Program-made: the position numbers and the translations under genes
Notes under the pieces: model-generated
What the model was told of the DNA's origin: nothing
The model's input: only the letters and a program-made list of their open reading frames with translations
The model's database searches: none
Assembly: GCA_014529385.2 (NCBI GenBank)
Contig: CM043945.1
Coordinates: 140,904,241 to 140,968,240, forward strand
Length of the DNA stretch: 64,000 nucleotides
Direction: 5' to 3'
Source of the DNA: Adiantum capillus-veneris
Taxonomy: Eukaryota > Streptophyta > Polypodiopsida > Polypodiales > Pteridaceae
Shown here: piece by piece, positions 46,986-57,281 of the stretch
How positions within the stretch are numbered: position 1 is the first letter of the stretch
Layout of the letters: each line of letters opens with the position of its first letter

Positions 46986-49900
46986 TGCCTGTTCAAGCCT
47001 ATTATGAAGAATCTGGTGCACACATGTCTCCAACTGTGTATTACCCACCAGAAGAACCCAAACAACCAGAACCATGGGGCATGATTGGGAATGTTGGAAT
47101 ACCAACAATTACAAGTGCTTCTGATGAAGAGAGATACAATTTGGACGCAAGAACATTGATGTTCATAGCTCATGGAGGGTTAACAGGACAAAGACCATCC
47201 TATCCACAAAGGACGAATCAAATGGGACCAAGACCAGCACTAGGACCCTGTTACAAGTGTGGAGGTGACCATCTGATGAATGTTTGCCCACATACGGAAA
47301 TCATTAGAATTAACGCTTATTGCACTGAGTGTGGGGTTACTCACTTCATTGAGGATTGTTCAAAGAATCCAAACAAAGTGCAAAAGACGACATTGAATAT
47401 GCTAGAAACTATTCCTACCAGCAGTGGGTCTGAAAATGAAACTCTGATACCAACGCAAGTTGTTACTAGAGCTCAAGCTAAGAAAACCACTAGAGAACCT
47501 GAGAATGGAAAGTTAGCGACTGAAATGGTTAGTCAAGGACCGCGGAGTCAGAAAAACACATGGAAAGCTAGAAAAGCACGCATGAAGTTGAGAAAAGAAC
47601 GTGAAGACGCTATTCTAGCTGAGGAACTAAAGCGAACTAAAGATAGATTAGAAAAACTTGAGAGTCAAAACGGGAAACGAGAGATGAGCCCGGAAAGAAC
47701 GAAACAAAAGAGTATCAAAGAAACAACGAGCTTAAGCTCAGGGGGATCAGTGCTAGTCGACAAAGTACACGAACCATTGGACGCACTGATGAGAGCTTAC
47801 GAAGCTAGGTTAAAGAACAACCAAACACAAGAACAGAGGTGGATGACATACCCAAACGCGGAATTGGAAAAGCAGAGACTTGAAATGTGCCAGAGAATGA
47901 TCGAGACTGCACAAGCCTTATTAGAACCACCAAAAGAAACAATGAATTGTGGAACGGAAAACCCAATTCAGCAAGAGACTATTGTTTCACGGGTAGCTGA
48001 AAAGACTCCCAGTGCACAAAAGCCTGAAAATACACACAAGGATGACCGCATAGTGTTGAACACAACCGATCAGGAGATAGAGAGTTTTCATCCAGTCATA
48101 CAGAGGTCTTACGGAAGAGATGAGGATTACAATGAATTTTGGAAACAAGTGAGAGAGGCAAACTTTGCAAACGAGCTAAGTTGCCAAGCTAATCAGACAA
48201 ATTGGGAAAAGGACATCAGGAATCCTCCCATAGTGGAATTTGAGGCAGGATCTCAAGTGGACTTGGATCTGCAATCTTACTGGGGAGATGGGGGCTCTGT
48301 TAGAACAATGGAGAGCAAACCTCACTCACTGAATACCTTACCTTCATACTTAGGAGAGTATGAAGCAAAATCCGAGATTAGAGCACTTCCCTCACGAAGA
48401 ATCTCATCAGAAAAAGTCATGGACTCGCAAGGATTGATAGAGATCTTGTCAACACCAGTGACATGCACTATCACTCTAGCTGAGCTTTTGAGGCTAAGAC
48501 CACATATGTGGACCACTGTAGGAAAATGCTTGGAGAAATTTGGGATAAAAGACCCAACATCGAGACTGCAAGAGGGTATACAAGAGCTGAGTAAACCACA
48601 AAAGAACGCTAAGCCTGTACCCTTAAACAAGGTCGGAGAGTATTGCGAAGGTGAAGAGGGGAATACAACCTTACCAGTTGAATTCCAAGGAGTGAAGACG
48701 ATGGCAATACTAGACAGCGGAGCTGGGGTAGCCATTGCTACAAAAGAAATCTGGAAAAAATGGGGGAAACCAGCAATAAGGAAGACTAGGTTGAAACTCC
48801 AATTAGCAGATGGACACATGGAGAAACCTATGGGGTTATTAGAGAAAGTTGTAGTGACTTCTTGCGGCATTGAATACGAACATACTTTTGCTATTGTCGA
48901 TTTTGGCAAGGAGAATAACTATGATATCATACTGGGAAGACCATTCATGAGACAGTTGAAAATGGTCCAGGATTGGGGCTACGATCACATATACCTGAGA
49001 AATATGGAAACCACTACACGTGTGAACCTGAAAGACCATAGCTACAAAGATGTGAACCGAACACCGGTAGAGGAGTTTGATTCAGCTACTTTGGCGGGAT
49101 CCGAATTTCCAGCTTGGTTAGGTAAACCCAAGGAGTTATGGATGTGTGGAGCTTCGAAATGTGGAAGTCTGAAACGAGAAGAATGTGTTTTAGAAAGGGC
49201 TATCGAAGACGAAACTTATATAGGAGAACCCTTTCCAGAGGACACGCTTGAACCATTAGAGTGGACACACATTCTAGCAACCCTAGATGTTTGTGCAATT
49301 CCGGATGGTCCCACAACAAAATTTTGCGACAAGGACGGGTACGACGTGGTTCCGTACTTCATGTTGAGAACTGTACTCGAAAAAGAAACTGAAAAGAACG
49401 ATACACTGGAAAAGGAAGATGAAGAGGAGGTGTTTCACGACATTCCCGATCATCCTGAGTGGGGAAATTAAGCAGACAACGAGTCAACGGACAATTCAAG
49501 CGGAAACGAAGAAACTATAACGGATGTCCGATTTTATGATTTTTCGAACCAAACTAAACAACGTCAGAAACGCTATAGAGCAAAGAAAAAAACAAAGGGG
49601 TTTAGAACCAATCCGATGCCTAGAATAAGAGGAAAAAATCAATTCCTAATGCTAGTAAAGGCGGAAGATTGTGTTAAGGACAAGATTTCTGGAAGAATGA
49701 GAGGCAATGATAAAAAGAGCTTACGAAAAGACAAAAGAGGCTCAAGAAATCGAGTTCAAAGGAATGGAACGAAAACTGAAACTGAAAAATCAGAAAAGAA
49801 CAAGCGCAACAGAGAACACACGGAGTCCAAGTTAGAACGTAGAAACAAGTACAGAGAGCTCAAGAAAACTCTGAAAGAAGTTTGGACGACAGAAATTGAG

Positions 49901-50065
49901 AGTGGAGAGGACGAAAACGCCAAAATCAAGGAAAACATGGATGTTCCCTCTCACTATAGGAAATTCACAATAGAGGATAGGAAGGTGGTATTAACCCAAC
50001 CTATTCGAGAGAGAAGGGAGAACGAATCTTATGACGGACGGAGGATGCAAAAAAAGTTGATTTAG
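46985..50065 (+). pseudogene. G2 nucleocapsid, spacer and first retropepsin (PR1)
   Basis: Residues 89-125 hold two tandem zinc knuckles, CYKCGGDHLMNVC and CTECGVTHFIEDC, both CX2CX3HX4C, one residue shorter than the usual form. A long charged, Lys/Glu-rich spacer follows. PR1 has D577 in AILDSGAGVAIAT, LQLADGH and DIILGRPFM, a normal retropepsin. A TAA at 49469-49471 interrupts the frame, which otherwise continues in register through a basic segment (49616-50065). At 50050-50056 lies A AAA AAG in the correct register for a -1 shift into RT, 6 bases before the TAG at 50063. Confidence 0.85.
50050..50056 (+). promoter_or_regulatory. Candidate -1 frameshift heptamer between Gag-PR and Pol
   Basis: A AAA AAG with zero-frame codons AAA AAG, the classic X XXY YYZ slippery form. 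The Gag-PR frame ends at TAG 50063-50065; slipping back one base at the heptamer enters the frame of the RT ORF, which is open there. A simple one-base indel in the A7 run is the alternative. Confidence 0.5.
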
Positions 50066-51321
50066 CAGCTCCAGGTGAGACACCTAGACCGGTGTACATA
50101 GCCACAGATTTGTCTCCAGGCGAGGAAGAGAGACTTTTGAGTCTTCTCAGAGAGTATAGGGATGTGTTTGCATGGTCTTATAAGGACTTAAAGGGAGTTG
50201 ACCCATCGATATGCCAACACACAATCCCACTGAAACAAGACGCAAAGCCTAGCAGACAGAGACCATACACATATAATGATACTTTTGCTAAGCGAATCAA
50301 AGAAGAGATAGATAAGCTAATGGAAGCTGAATTCATATACGAGATTGAACACACCGATTGGGTATCTCCGATTGTGGTAGTACCCAAGAAGAACGGAAAA
50401 CTCCGAGTGTGTGTCAACTTAAAGAAAGTGAATGCTGCAACAATCAGGGACAATTATCCCCTGCCGATAACTGATCATGTTCTAGAGCGTGTATCAGGGA
50501 AAACAGCATACTCCTTTCTTGATGGTTTTTCAGGATATAACCAGCTAGCCATAGCACTGGAAGATCAACATAAAACAGCTTTTGCAACGGAGTGGGGAAT
50601 TTATGCTTATCGGGTTATGCCTTTTGGTCTAACCAATGCTCCCGCAACCTTCCAGAGGCTGATGACGCATGCTTTCAAAGAATACTTAAGGTTGTTTCTA
50701 GAAATATACATGGATGACTTATGTGTACATTCTCTTCTGAGAGATGAGCATCTAGAACACCTAAGAAAAGTATTTGAGAAATGTAGGACATATCGCATTT
50801 GTCTCAATCCTGAGAAATGTGTGTTTATGGTCCGACAGGGCAGAATTCTGGGACATATTGTCTCACAAAACGGAATATCCACGGATTTAGAGAAGATAAA
50901 AGTTATAGTGGATATGCCTAGACCAACCAATGCGAAACAAGTACAGAGCTTTATGGGACATTGCGGATATTATAGACGATTCATTTACATGTACGCTATA
51001 ATAGGCCAACCACTTTACAGGCTAATAGTGAACTTTGAATGGACAGAGGAGTGTGAGGAATCGTTCAAGAAATTGAAAGAGGCACTCATTACTGCTCCAG
51101 TCTTGAAATCACCAGATTGGGAGAAGATATTCCATGTGCATATAGATGCTTCGGCATATGCAATAGGATGCATTCTGGCTCAGCCAGAAGAAGGAAACAT
51201 GGATTTTCCTATCTGTTACGCCAGTCGACAGCTCAACAATGCAGAGAAGAATTACACCACAACAGAGCGAGAGGGATTAGGAATGATATATGCTGTGAAA
51301 AATTTCGGCATTATCTTCTAG
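50066..51321 (+). pseudogene. G2 reverse transcriptase and N-terminal half of RNase H
   Basis: Counting from 50092: DLSPGEEERLLSLLREYRDV, WVSPIVVVPKKNGKLRVCV, motif A D144 in SFLDGFSGYNQLAIA, YRVMPFGLTNAPATFQ, and YMDD at 206-209 (EIYMDDLCVHS) with both catalytic Asp. RNase H begins with HVHIDASAYAIGCILAQ (first Asp) and TEREGLGMIYAV (Glu). A one-base frameshift at about 51298-51306, inside RNase H, ends the ORF at 51321. RT itself looks intact. Confidence 0.92.
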
Positions 51322-52139
51322 CCAACAAGTTTGTGTTTTTTACGGATCACCAAGCCTTGCTCTACCTAGTGAATAAACCATGCAATACCGGGAGAATAGT
51401 GAGATGGTTCATTATCTTACTGGAATTCGACTTCACGGTAGTAGTAAAGAAAGGAAAAACACATCTTAGAGCTGATCATCTTTCGCGATTGACGAATGGA
51501 GAAGACCCTATAGGAGTAGATGACGACATGCCAGACGCGTACTTGTTCAACATAGAAATGATACCGAAGTGGTCTCAAAATGTCGTTAACCTATTAACCT
51601 ATGGAGGAGAGTTCGATAGAAGAGAATACAACCAGAAACATATTGCTATTCAGCAATCCAAGAATCTTCAATTGGTTGCAGGAAGGTTGTATCAATTGGG
51701 AAATGATCATGTTTTACGACTATGCATCAATCCTGAGGAATATAATATATATCTGCGCGAAGCACATGTTCAGGAATGTGCATTTCATTGTTCAAGAAGG
51801 AACACATATAGGAATTTGTTACAATTGGGAGTCTATTGGCCAGGAATGAAAGAAAGCGTACATGAATATGTCACTGTATGTATTGTATGTTCATCAAAAC
51901 CGCCAGCAGAGTATTCGACATTATATCAAATAATGATTGCTCCAGAATGGAGTCAGTATATTGTTGAATATCTCACAAATAGAACTTTCCCAGAAGGAAC
52001 GTCAAAAGCTCGTCAAAAATCTGTAGAGACAGAAGCTAGAGATTACACTTTCATAGGAGATCAACTCTATAAGAGAGGTAAAGACAACCAGCTTAGGATT
52101 TGTGCATTAGAGTCTGAGTATGTGATAATCCTGGAGTAA
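51300..52139 (+). pseudogene. G2 RNase H C-terminal half and duplicated integrase zinc-binding module
   Basis: RNase H continues with FFTDHQALLYLVN (Asp) and LRADHLSRL (last Asp), completing a DEDD set. Two copies of the linker plus HHCC module follow: unit 1 at 51564-51890 (PKWSQ..., HX6H in HVQECAFH, CIVC) and unit 2 at 51942-52262 (PEWSQ..., HX6H in HGGVGGGH, CDDC). The units align end to end, both containing a GRLYQLGND / DQLYKRGKD segment, an LRLC / LRIC segment and a Y/WWP segment. A TAA at 52137-52139 falls just before the first His of unit 2. Ordinary gypsy integrases have one such module. Confidence 0.85.
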
Positions 52140-54671
52140 GCTCATGGAGGAGTAGGTGGAGGCCATTTCTCAGGTGCAGCAAAACTTGTCTTAGCCGCAG
52201 GAATATGGTGGCCAACATTACATATGGATGCTGAGGAATACGTTAAACGGTGTGATGACTGTCAGCGGACCAAAGTACCACTTAAAAGAGATGATATGCC
52301 GCTTAGACCAATGATGGGGGCAAGAGCTTTTGCAAAATGGGGGATTGATTATGTCGGACCCATTTCACCTCCTGCATATAAGACTCATGCACAATACATC
52401 GTTGTGGCTACAGACTATCTAACAAAGTGGGTCGAAGCAAAGGCAACTCAAAAAGCAGATGCCAGGACCACGGCACAGTTTCTATATGAATACGTCTTTG
52501 TACGATATGGATTTCCAATAGAAATTGTGAGTGATCGAGGCACACATTTTATAAATAAAGTGATAAAGATCCTTCTAGATGAATTCATGGTAATCCATAG
52601 GAAATCAGCCCCGTATCATCCACAAGCAAACGGACAAGCTGAAGCAACAGACAAAACCATATGCACGGTCCTTACGAAGATTGTATCCGAGTCGAGAACT
52701 GACTGGGACCAGAAGTTGCATTCAACATTATGGGCATATAGGGTAGCATATAAAACATCAATAGGAACGACCCCATATAACATGGTTTTTGGGCTAAATG
52801 CTATCTTACCAATAGAATTCTTGATTTCAACCTTAAGGGTGGCTAAGGATCTAGAGTGGACAGGGCACGAGCTTTCTGATAGAATAGATGACCTGGAAAA
52901 GCTAGATGAGCTTCGCCTAAAAGCAGTAGCTTCTATCTACGCTCAAAAAAGGCGACAAAAGGAATTTTTTGATAAGCATGTGCGGACTAAAGAGTTTAAG
53001 GTTGGGGACTATGTCCTAGTTTACACTCTGAAACAGCATGCTAAGAAGCTTAAAAAGCGAGGGATGGGACCTCTGGTGATTAAAGATCTATCACCAAGTG
53101 GAGCCGTCAAGCTTGCTACATTAGACGGAGAAGAAATGCCCAATTGGATTAGTGGATGCAGAGTGAAAAAGTATCTTTTGCCGCTAACCCAAGACATGCT
53201 TCTCAAAATACATCAAGAAAAGCTGCGTGTCCAGAAAAAGAAAAAGATTGTGGAGGAAGCGCAAGCCGAGGCGAAGGAAAGAATGGAGAAAAGAAGACTA
53301 CTGCGTCAGAAACAGCGCAATGAAGGAGCAATACGAATAAACGCAGTCAGTATAACAGAAATGGATAATGACAAAGAAGAACCCATCATTGAATGCAAAG
53401 TAGGAACCAACCAAATCAAAGCCAGAGCACTATTGGATTCAGGAGCTCAAGCTAACCTACTTTCACTCAGTTTGTATAGACAATTGACAAATGACACTAA
53501 ACTACAAACTGCCAAGCAAGAGTTAAAGAGTTACTCTGAGAATTCAATCAAAACTGTCGGATGCACAGTTTTACATATACAGATTAACCAATATGTGTAT
53601 CCTCATATGTTTTACGTGGTTGAAGACCAAGCTACACAACATCCATTATTGCTAGGACAACCATGGCAGAAGCAATACAATGCAATGATTGACTGGAGTT
53701 CTAAATCAGTGCTTATCAAATACGAAGGTGAAAGTCAATCAGTTAAGTTCACCAAAGGAGCAGAGCCAACTCCAAAGGACGAATCCAAAGACAAAGGTAA
53801 ACAACAACCAGAGAAAAAGAAGAAGCAATGGCAACCAAAAGTTTCTATACAACCGGATTACTCTTCGACGAGGAACTCTCAACAGTGGATAAGGAAGACA
53901 AGCAATAATATAACAGCTCAACCTTGGGAAAAAACGGAGTCAAAGTTGGTATGGAGACCAAAAAAGGTTGTGCCAGAGAACACAAAGGTGGAAAACAGAG
54001 TCTTCAATACCAGACAACAGAGTGATTCCAGACAATCAAGGACAGTGAAACAGATCTGGATTCCAAAGAAGTTCATGACGGCACAAAGCTATAGCAAGCA
54101 AATTTGGATCCCAAAGATTTGTAAACAGGAACTCCCTTCAGTACAATCAACGGACACTCCTAGGTATTTCAAGTCGAGGAAATCAACACAAAGAACAAAG
54201 CAGGTTTGGGTCGCAAAGAGTTTGTGGCAAGCACAAGTGAAGCAGAAGCAGATTTGGATTATGAAAAAGAACAACAAGGTAAAGATGAATCCATCTACTG
54301 ATCTACTACCGAAGTATCACCAACCCAAAACCCGACCACCAATCCTTCAATCGAACAAAGAGCAGCTTTATTGGAAAGATTGTTGTATCATCGCTCTGCA
54401 ATTGCATTGGGAACTTATGACCAAAACAACTACAATGCTTCGCCCACAGACACTTCATAGTTGTCCGGGAGGACTCAGACTAGGAGGGGGGGAGGTATAC
54501 AGGTATACAGGAGTTACAAAGCAGCTACAAGCGCAAAAAACAAAGAAAAACAAAAATTATATTACAAGGGCAGTGTCTTACATGATTTTGCAATTTTTAT
54601 GTTTGATTGCGGATATTGATAATATTTATGCCCTTATATACCTTGTTTTGCAACAAGAAGAGATCAAATGA
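52140..54671 (+). pseudogene. G2 integrase core, second retropepsin domain (PR2) and Trp-repeat tail
   Basis: Counting from 52224: the integrase catalytic triad is D42 (KWGIDYVGP), D104 (VSDRGTHF) and E140 (GQAEATDK), with exact D35E spacing. FKVGDYVLVY and KRGMGPLVIKD form the C-terminal fold at about residues 250-290. A basic helical linker (residues 330-375) leads to PR2: ECKVGTNQIKARALLDSGAQ with active-site D405-S-G, then HPLLLGQPWQKQYNAMIDW near 472-490. The tail (53823-54272) repeats a KQIWIPKK-like motif seven times. The C-terminus runs through a polypurine stretch. The frame is the same as the segment before the TAA at 52137. Confidence 0.88.
54482..54495 (+). other. Internal polypurine run near the end of G2 pol
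   Basis: AGGAGGGGGGGAGG resembles the polypurine tract at 41492-41505 but lies inside the coding frame 180 bp before its stop and is followed by a doubled TATACAGG. No LTR follows. It could be an internal plus-strand primer or a remnant. Confidence 0.4.
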
Positions 54672-56106
54672 TGAATTTGGGTCTCTAGATGTGTAAATAT
54701 CACTAAATAGGAGTGTTTTTGGAGCTAAAAAGCAAAAAAAAGTGGTAATCCAAGTCCAGAAATCACAAATAAGTGTATATTCATATACGCAGGGTTACCA
54801 GCTATTTATCGTGTATGTTTGGAATTTTTTGGCTTCAATTTGCTATTTTCCTTTATTTTTTATGATTTTCTTAATAAAAGTAAAAGAAAAATAAAAAATC
54901 AGGTGAAATGAGATCGAAAAAAAAGAAAAGAATAGACGGTGATGGTCCTAATGACAAGGGCAACCCATGGTAAAAATTGGGTACAATTCTGGAAAAGTTG
55001 CGGAAAGCCTGAAATGACAGAATTTTGGCAAAGTGGACAGATTTCTCAGAAACAGGTCAAACGGAGTTCAAATTGAGAAATTTCAAATCCTAAAGTGCAT
55101 TTCACGACGAGATAGGAGCACATGTCAAATTTGGTAACAAGTGATCCGGGAAGTCCGAAGTTAAGTATTTTTCACATCACTTTCAAGCTCATTTCCACTA
55201 TTACCTTCTTGGAGAGAGCAAAGAGCACACAGGAGCATCCGACCTTCTACCGCCTTCTACGACTGCTACGAGAGCTCAGAGGACACCAGACATGAGAGGT
55301 AGACTCGTTGCCATAAGCTTTTGATGCTTATAGTTAACTTTTGTCGCGAAAACTGACCAAAACCAAGAAACAAGAGCAGACGGGGAATGGGGAAGAACGC
55401 TAGGTAGTGGCACAACCGCCTAACCAAACCTTGCAAGAACTTAGAGGTGGGTTACCCTAGTATAGAAGATGGGTTTCTAACACTCAAAGCTCCAGAAAGA
55501 ACGACTTGAAAAACCCTAGGTCAACAGAGGCTGCAAGAGGCAAACAGAAAAAAGTTGTCGAAACGACACAAAACTTCTCAGGAAGCTTAACAACATCGAG
55601 GGCAATGCAACCATGGAGTATCTCCGGGTTTGGATCACCAAAAGTAGGTCGGAACAACCGATTCGGTTGCGGACACACAAAGCGTCGTTTTGGCATAACA
55701 GCTAAAATTGACGACCAAATGACATGAAACTTCACAAGTAGCTTCAAATATACATGGATGACTTATGTTTGCAAGCAAAACCCAAAAGAAAGCTGATTCA
55801 CTTACCGATGGTGAAAAAGACGCTTTCGGGCAACCAAATGGAGAAAGATGGAGAACGGGGAGCCAAAGTCAAATTCAACCAAATAGGTGGCTTCACAACA
55901 TATCCAATGAGCTGGAAATTCAACTCTCGAGAAGAAAAGTTGAAGAAATTCAACTCCAAGGCAAAAAGACGACTTCGGAGACTGAAATGCCTATAAGGGG
56001 GCTTTTTAGCTAAACTGATGACTTTTTAAGTTGAAAACTAGTTAGCAGGGCTTAGGGCACTAGCACAAAGCATTCTTTGCACAAAAAGACCATCATTTCA
56101 AGAAAA
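54672..56106 (+). other. G2 internal noncoding spacer, left part
   Basis: Between pol and the second palindrome array. Two weak ORFs (55506-55727, 55754-56013) have no domain. Bases 55746-55768 are identical over 23 nt to 50702-50724, the RT segment coding IYMDDLC, so part of the spacer seems to be a captured pol fragment. Nothing else recognised. Confidence 0.5.
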
Positions 56107-57114
56107 GACATCATACGCGTATGATGTCTCACAGCATGATTTTCACATCCTTTTCAACAATTGAGTGCATAACCTTATTCCACATGTTAATCACATCCTA
56201 TGAACCAAGTATCATGAGAATTGGAGTTAGAAAACCCAAGGAAAACCAAAAAGACGCAAAGTAGGCCATAAAATTGATTTTTGGTCCTAATTTTGTCAAA
56301 ATAACTCCAAACTCATTGTAACTTTGTAGGATTGTTGATTAACACATCTATAAGCTATCTGGAACCAAAAAGCACCATTTTGACACAAAAGACATCATAC
56401 ACGTATGATGTCTATTTGCACTTACAGAGCCAAAACTGCTCATTTGTCATCATACATCCATTAAATATATCTAATACATGCTACATATGAAGTTTGGAAC
56501 CATTTGGTCAAGTGGATCACCCCATTAGCCCAATTGAGGGAAAATCCTTCATCCAAAGCCTATTTTAGCCCAAATTCAACATACTCAAGTCCAAACCAAG
56601 ATTTGAATAGGGACAGTCCTTCACTAGTACATGGGGAGTCCACAGAACCAATCCCATGAAAAATTGATGATAAAGACATCATACGCGTATGATGTCTCCA
56701 GAGCCATTTTTAGCCCAAAAACTATCCAAAATTCATAAATCCAATGAATAAGCCTATCTAAAGCCATATCCAAGCTTATAGAGAAATTTGGTCCAAAAAT
56801 ACACTAAAAGACATCATACGCGTATGATGTCTCACTATGTGATTTTGGCACCTCAGGGCTTCAACCACCAAACAGAAGTGATCTACATGCCATTTGAAGG
56901 TGAACCACCAAGTTTTATCCAATTTGGATCATAAAATCCAATTCCCTTTCAAAATTTTGCCAAGAGCCTGATCTGGACTAAACTGGCCAAAACTTGACCA
57001 AATGGGATCCAAACTCAAATCCAAGCATATGATACTCATGTATACACTATCAGCTACAAGCACAACCAATATGAAGTCATTTTGACACAAAAGACATCAT
57101 ATGCGTATGATGTC
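56107..57114. repeat. Second palindrome array of G2 copy B (five copies)
   Basis: Same palindrome as in the leader. Perfect at 56107-56128, 56675-56696 and 56810-56831; one central change at 56391-56412 (CACG) and at 57093-57114 (TGCG). Steps are 284, 284, 135 and 283 bp. The copies at 56391 and 57093 share the left flank ATTTTGACACAAAA; otherwise flanks are strongly diverged. The array ends about 170 bp before the start of the downstream ORF. Confidence 0.92.
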
Positions 57115-57281
57115 TCCAGCATGATTTTGAGCCCAGTTTGCATATTTTTTCACCTACCCTGCATCCTTAGGCCCTAAATAGCTCATGTTTCAATTTTCAA
57201 GTCATTTGAATAGTTAAAAGCTTCATTTGGGCTTTCAGTACTAAAAAGACGCTAACTTCTGAAATTGGAGTTACAGGATCC

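Noticed and set aside
51298-51306. A AAT TTC at the RT/RNase H frame break as a programmed frameshift site
   Set aside because: It fits the heptamer pattern but lies in the middle of the RNase H domain, so a one-base deletion is more likely.
55506-56013. Two overlapping ORFs in the G2 spacer as genes
   Set aside because: No domains, overlapping frames, and part is a captured RT fragment.
56107-57114. Regularly spaced short palindromes as a CRISPR-like array
   Set aside because: Eukaryotic context, spacers of 110-270 bp and no cas genes; spacers are not uniform units. It belongs to a retrotransposon.
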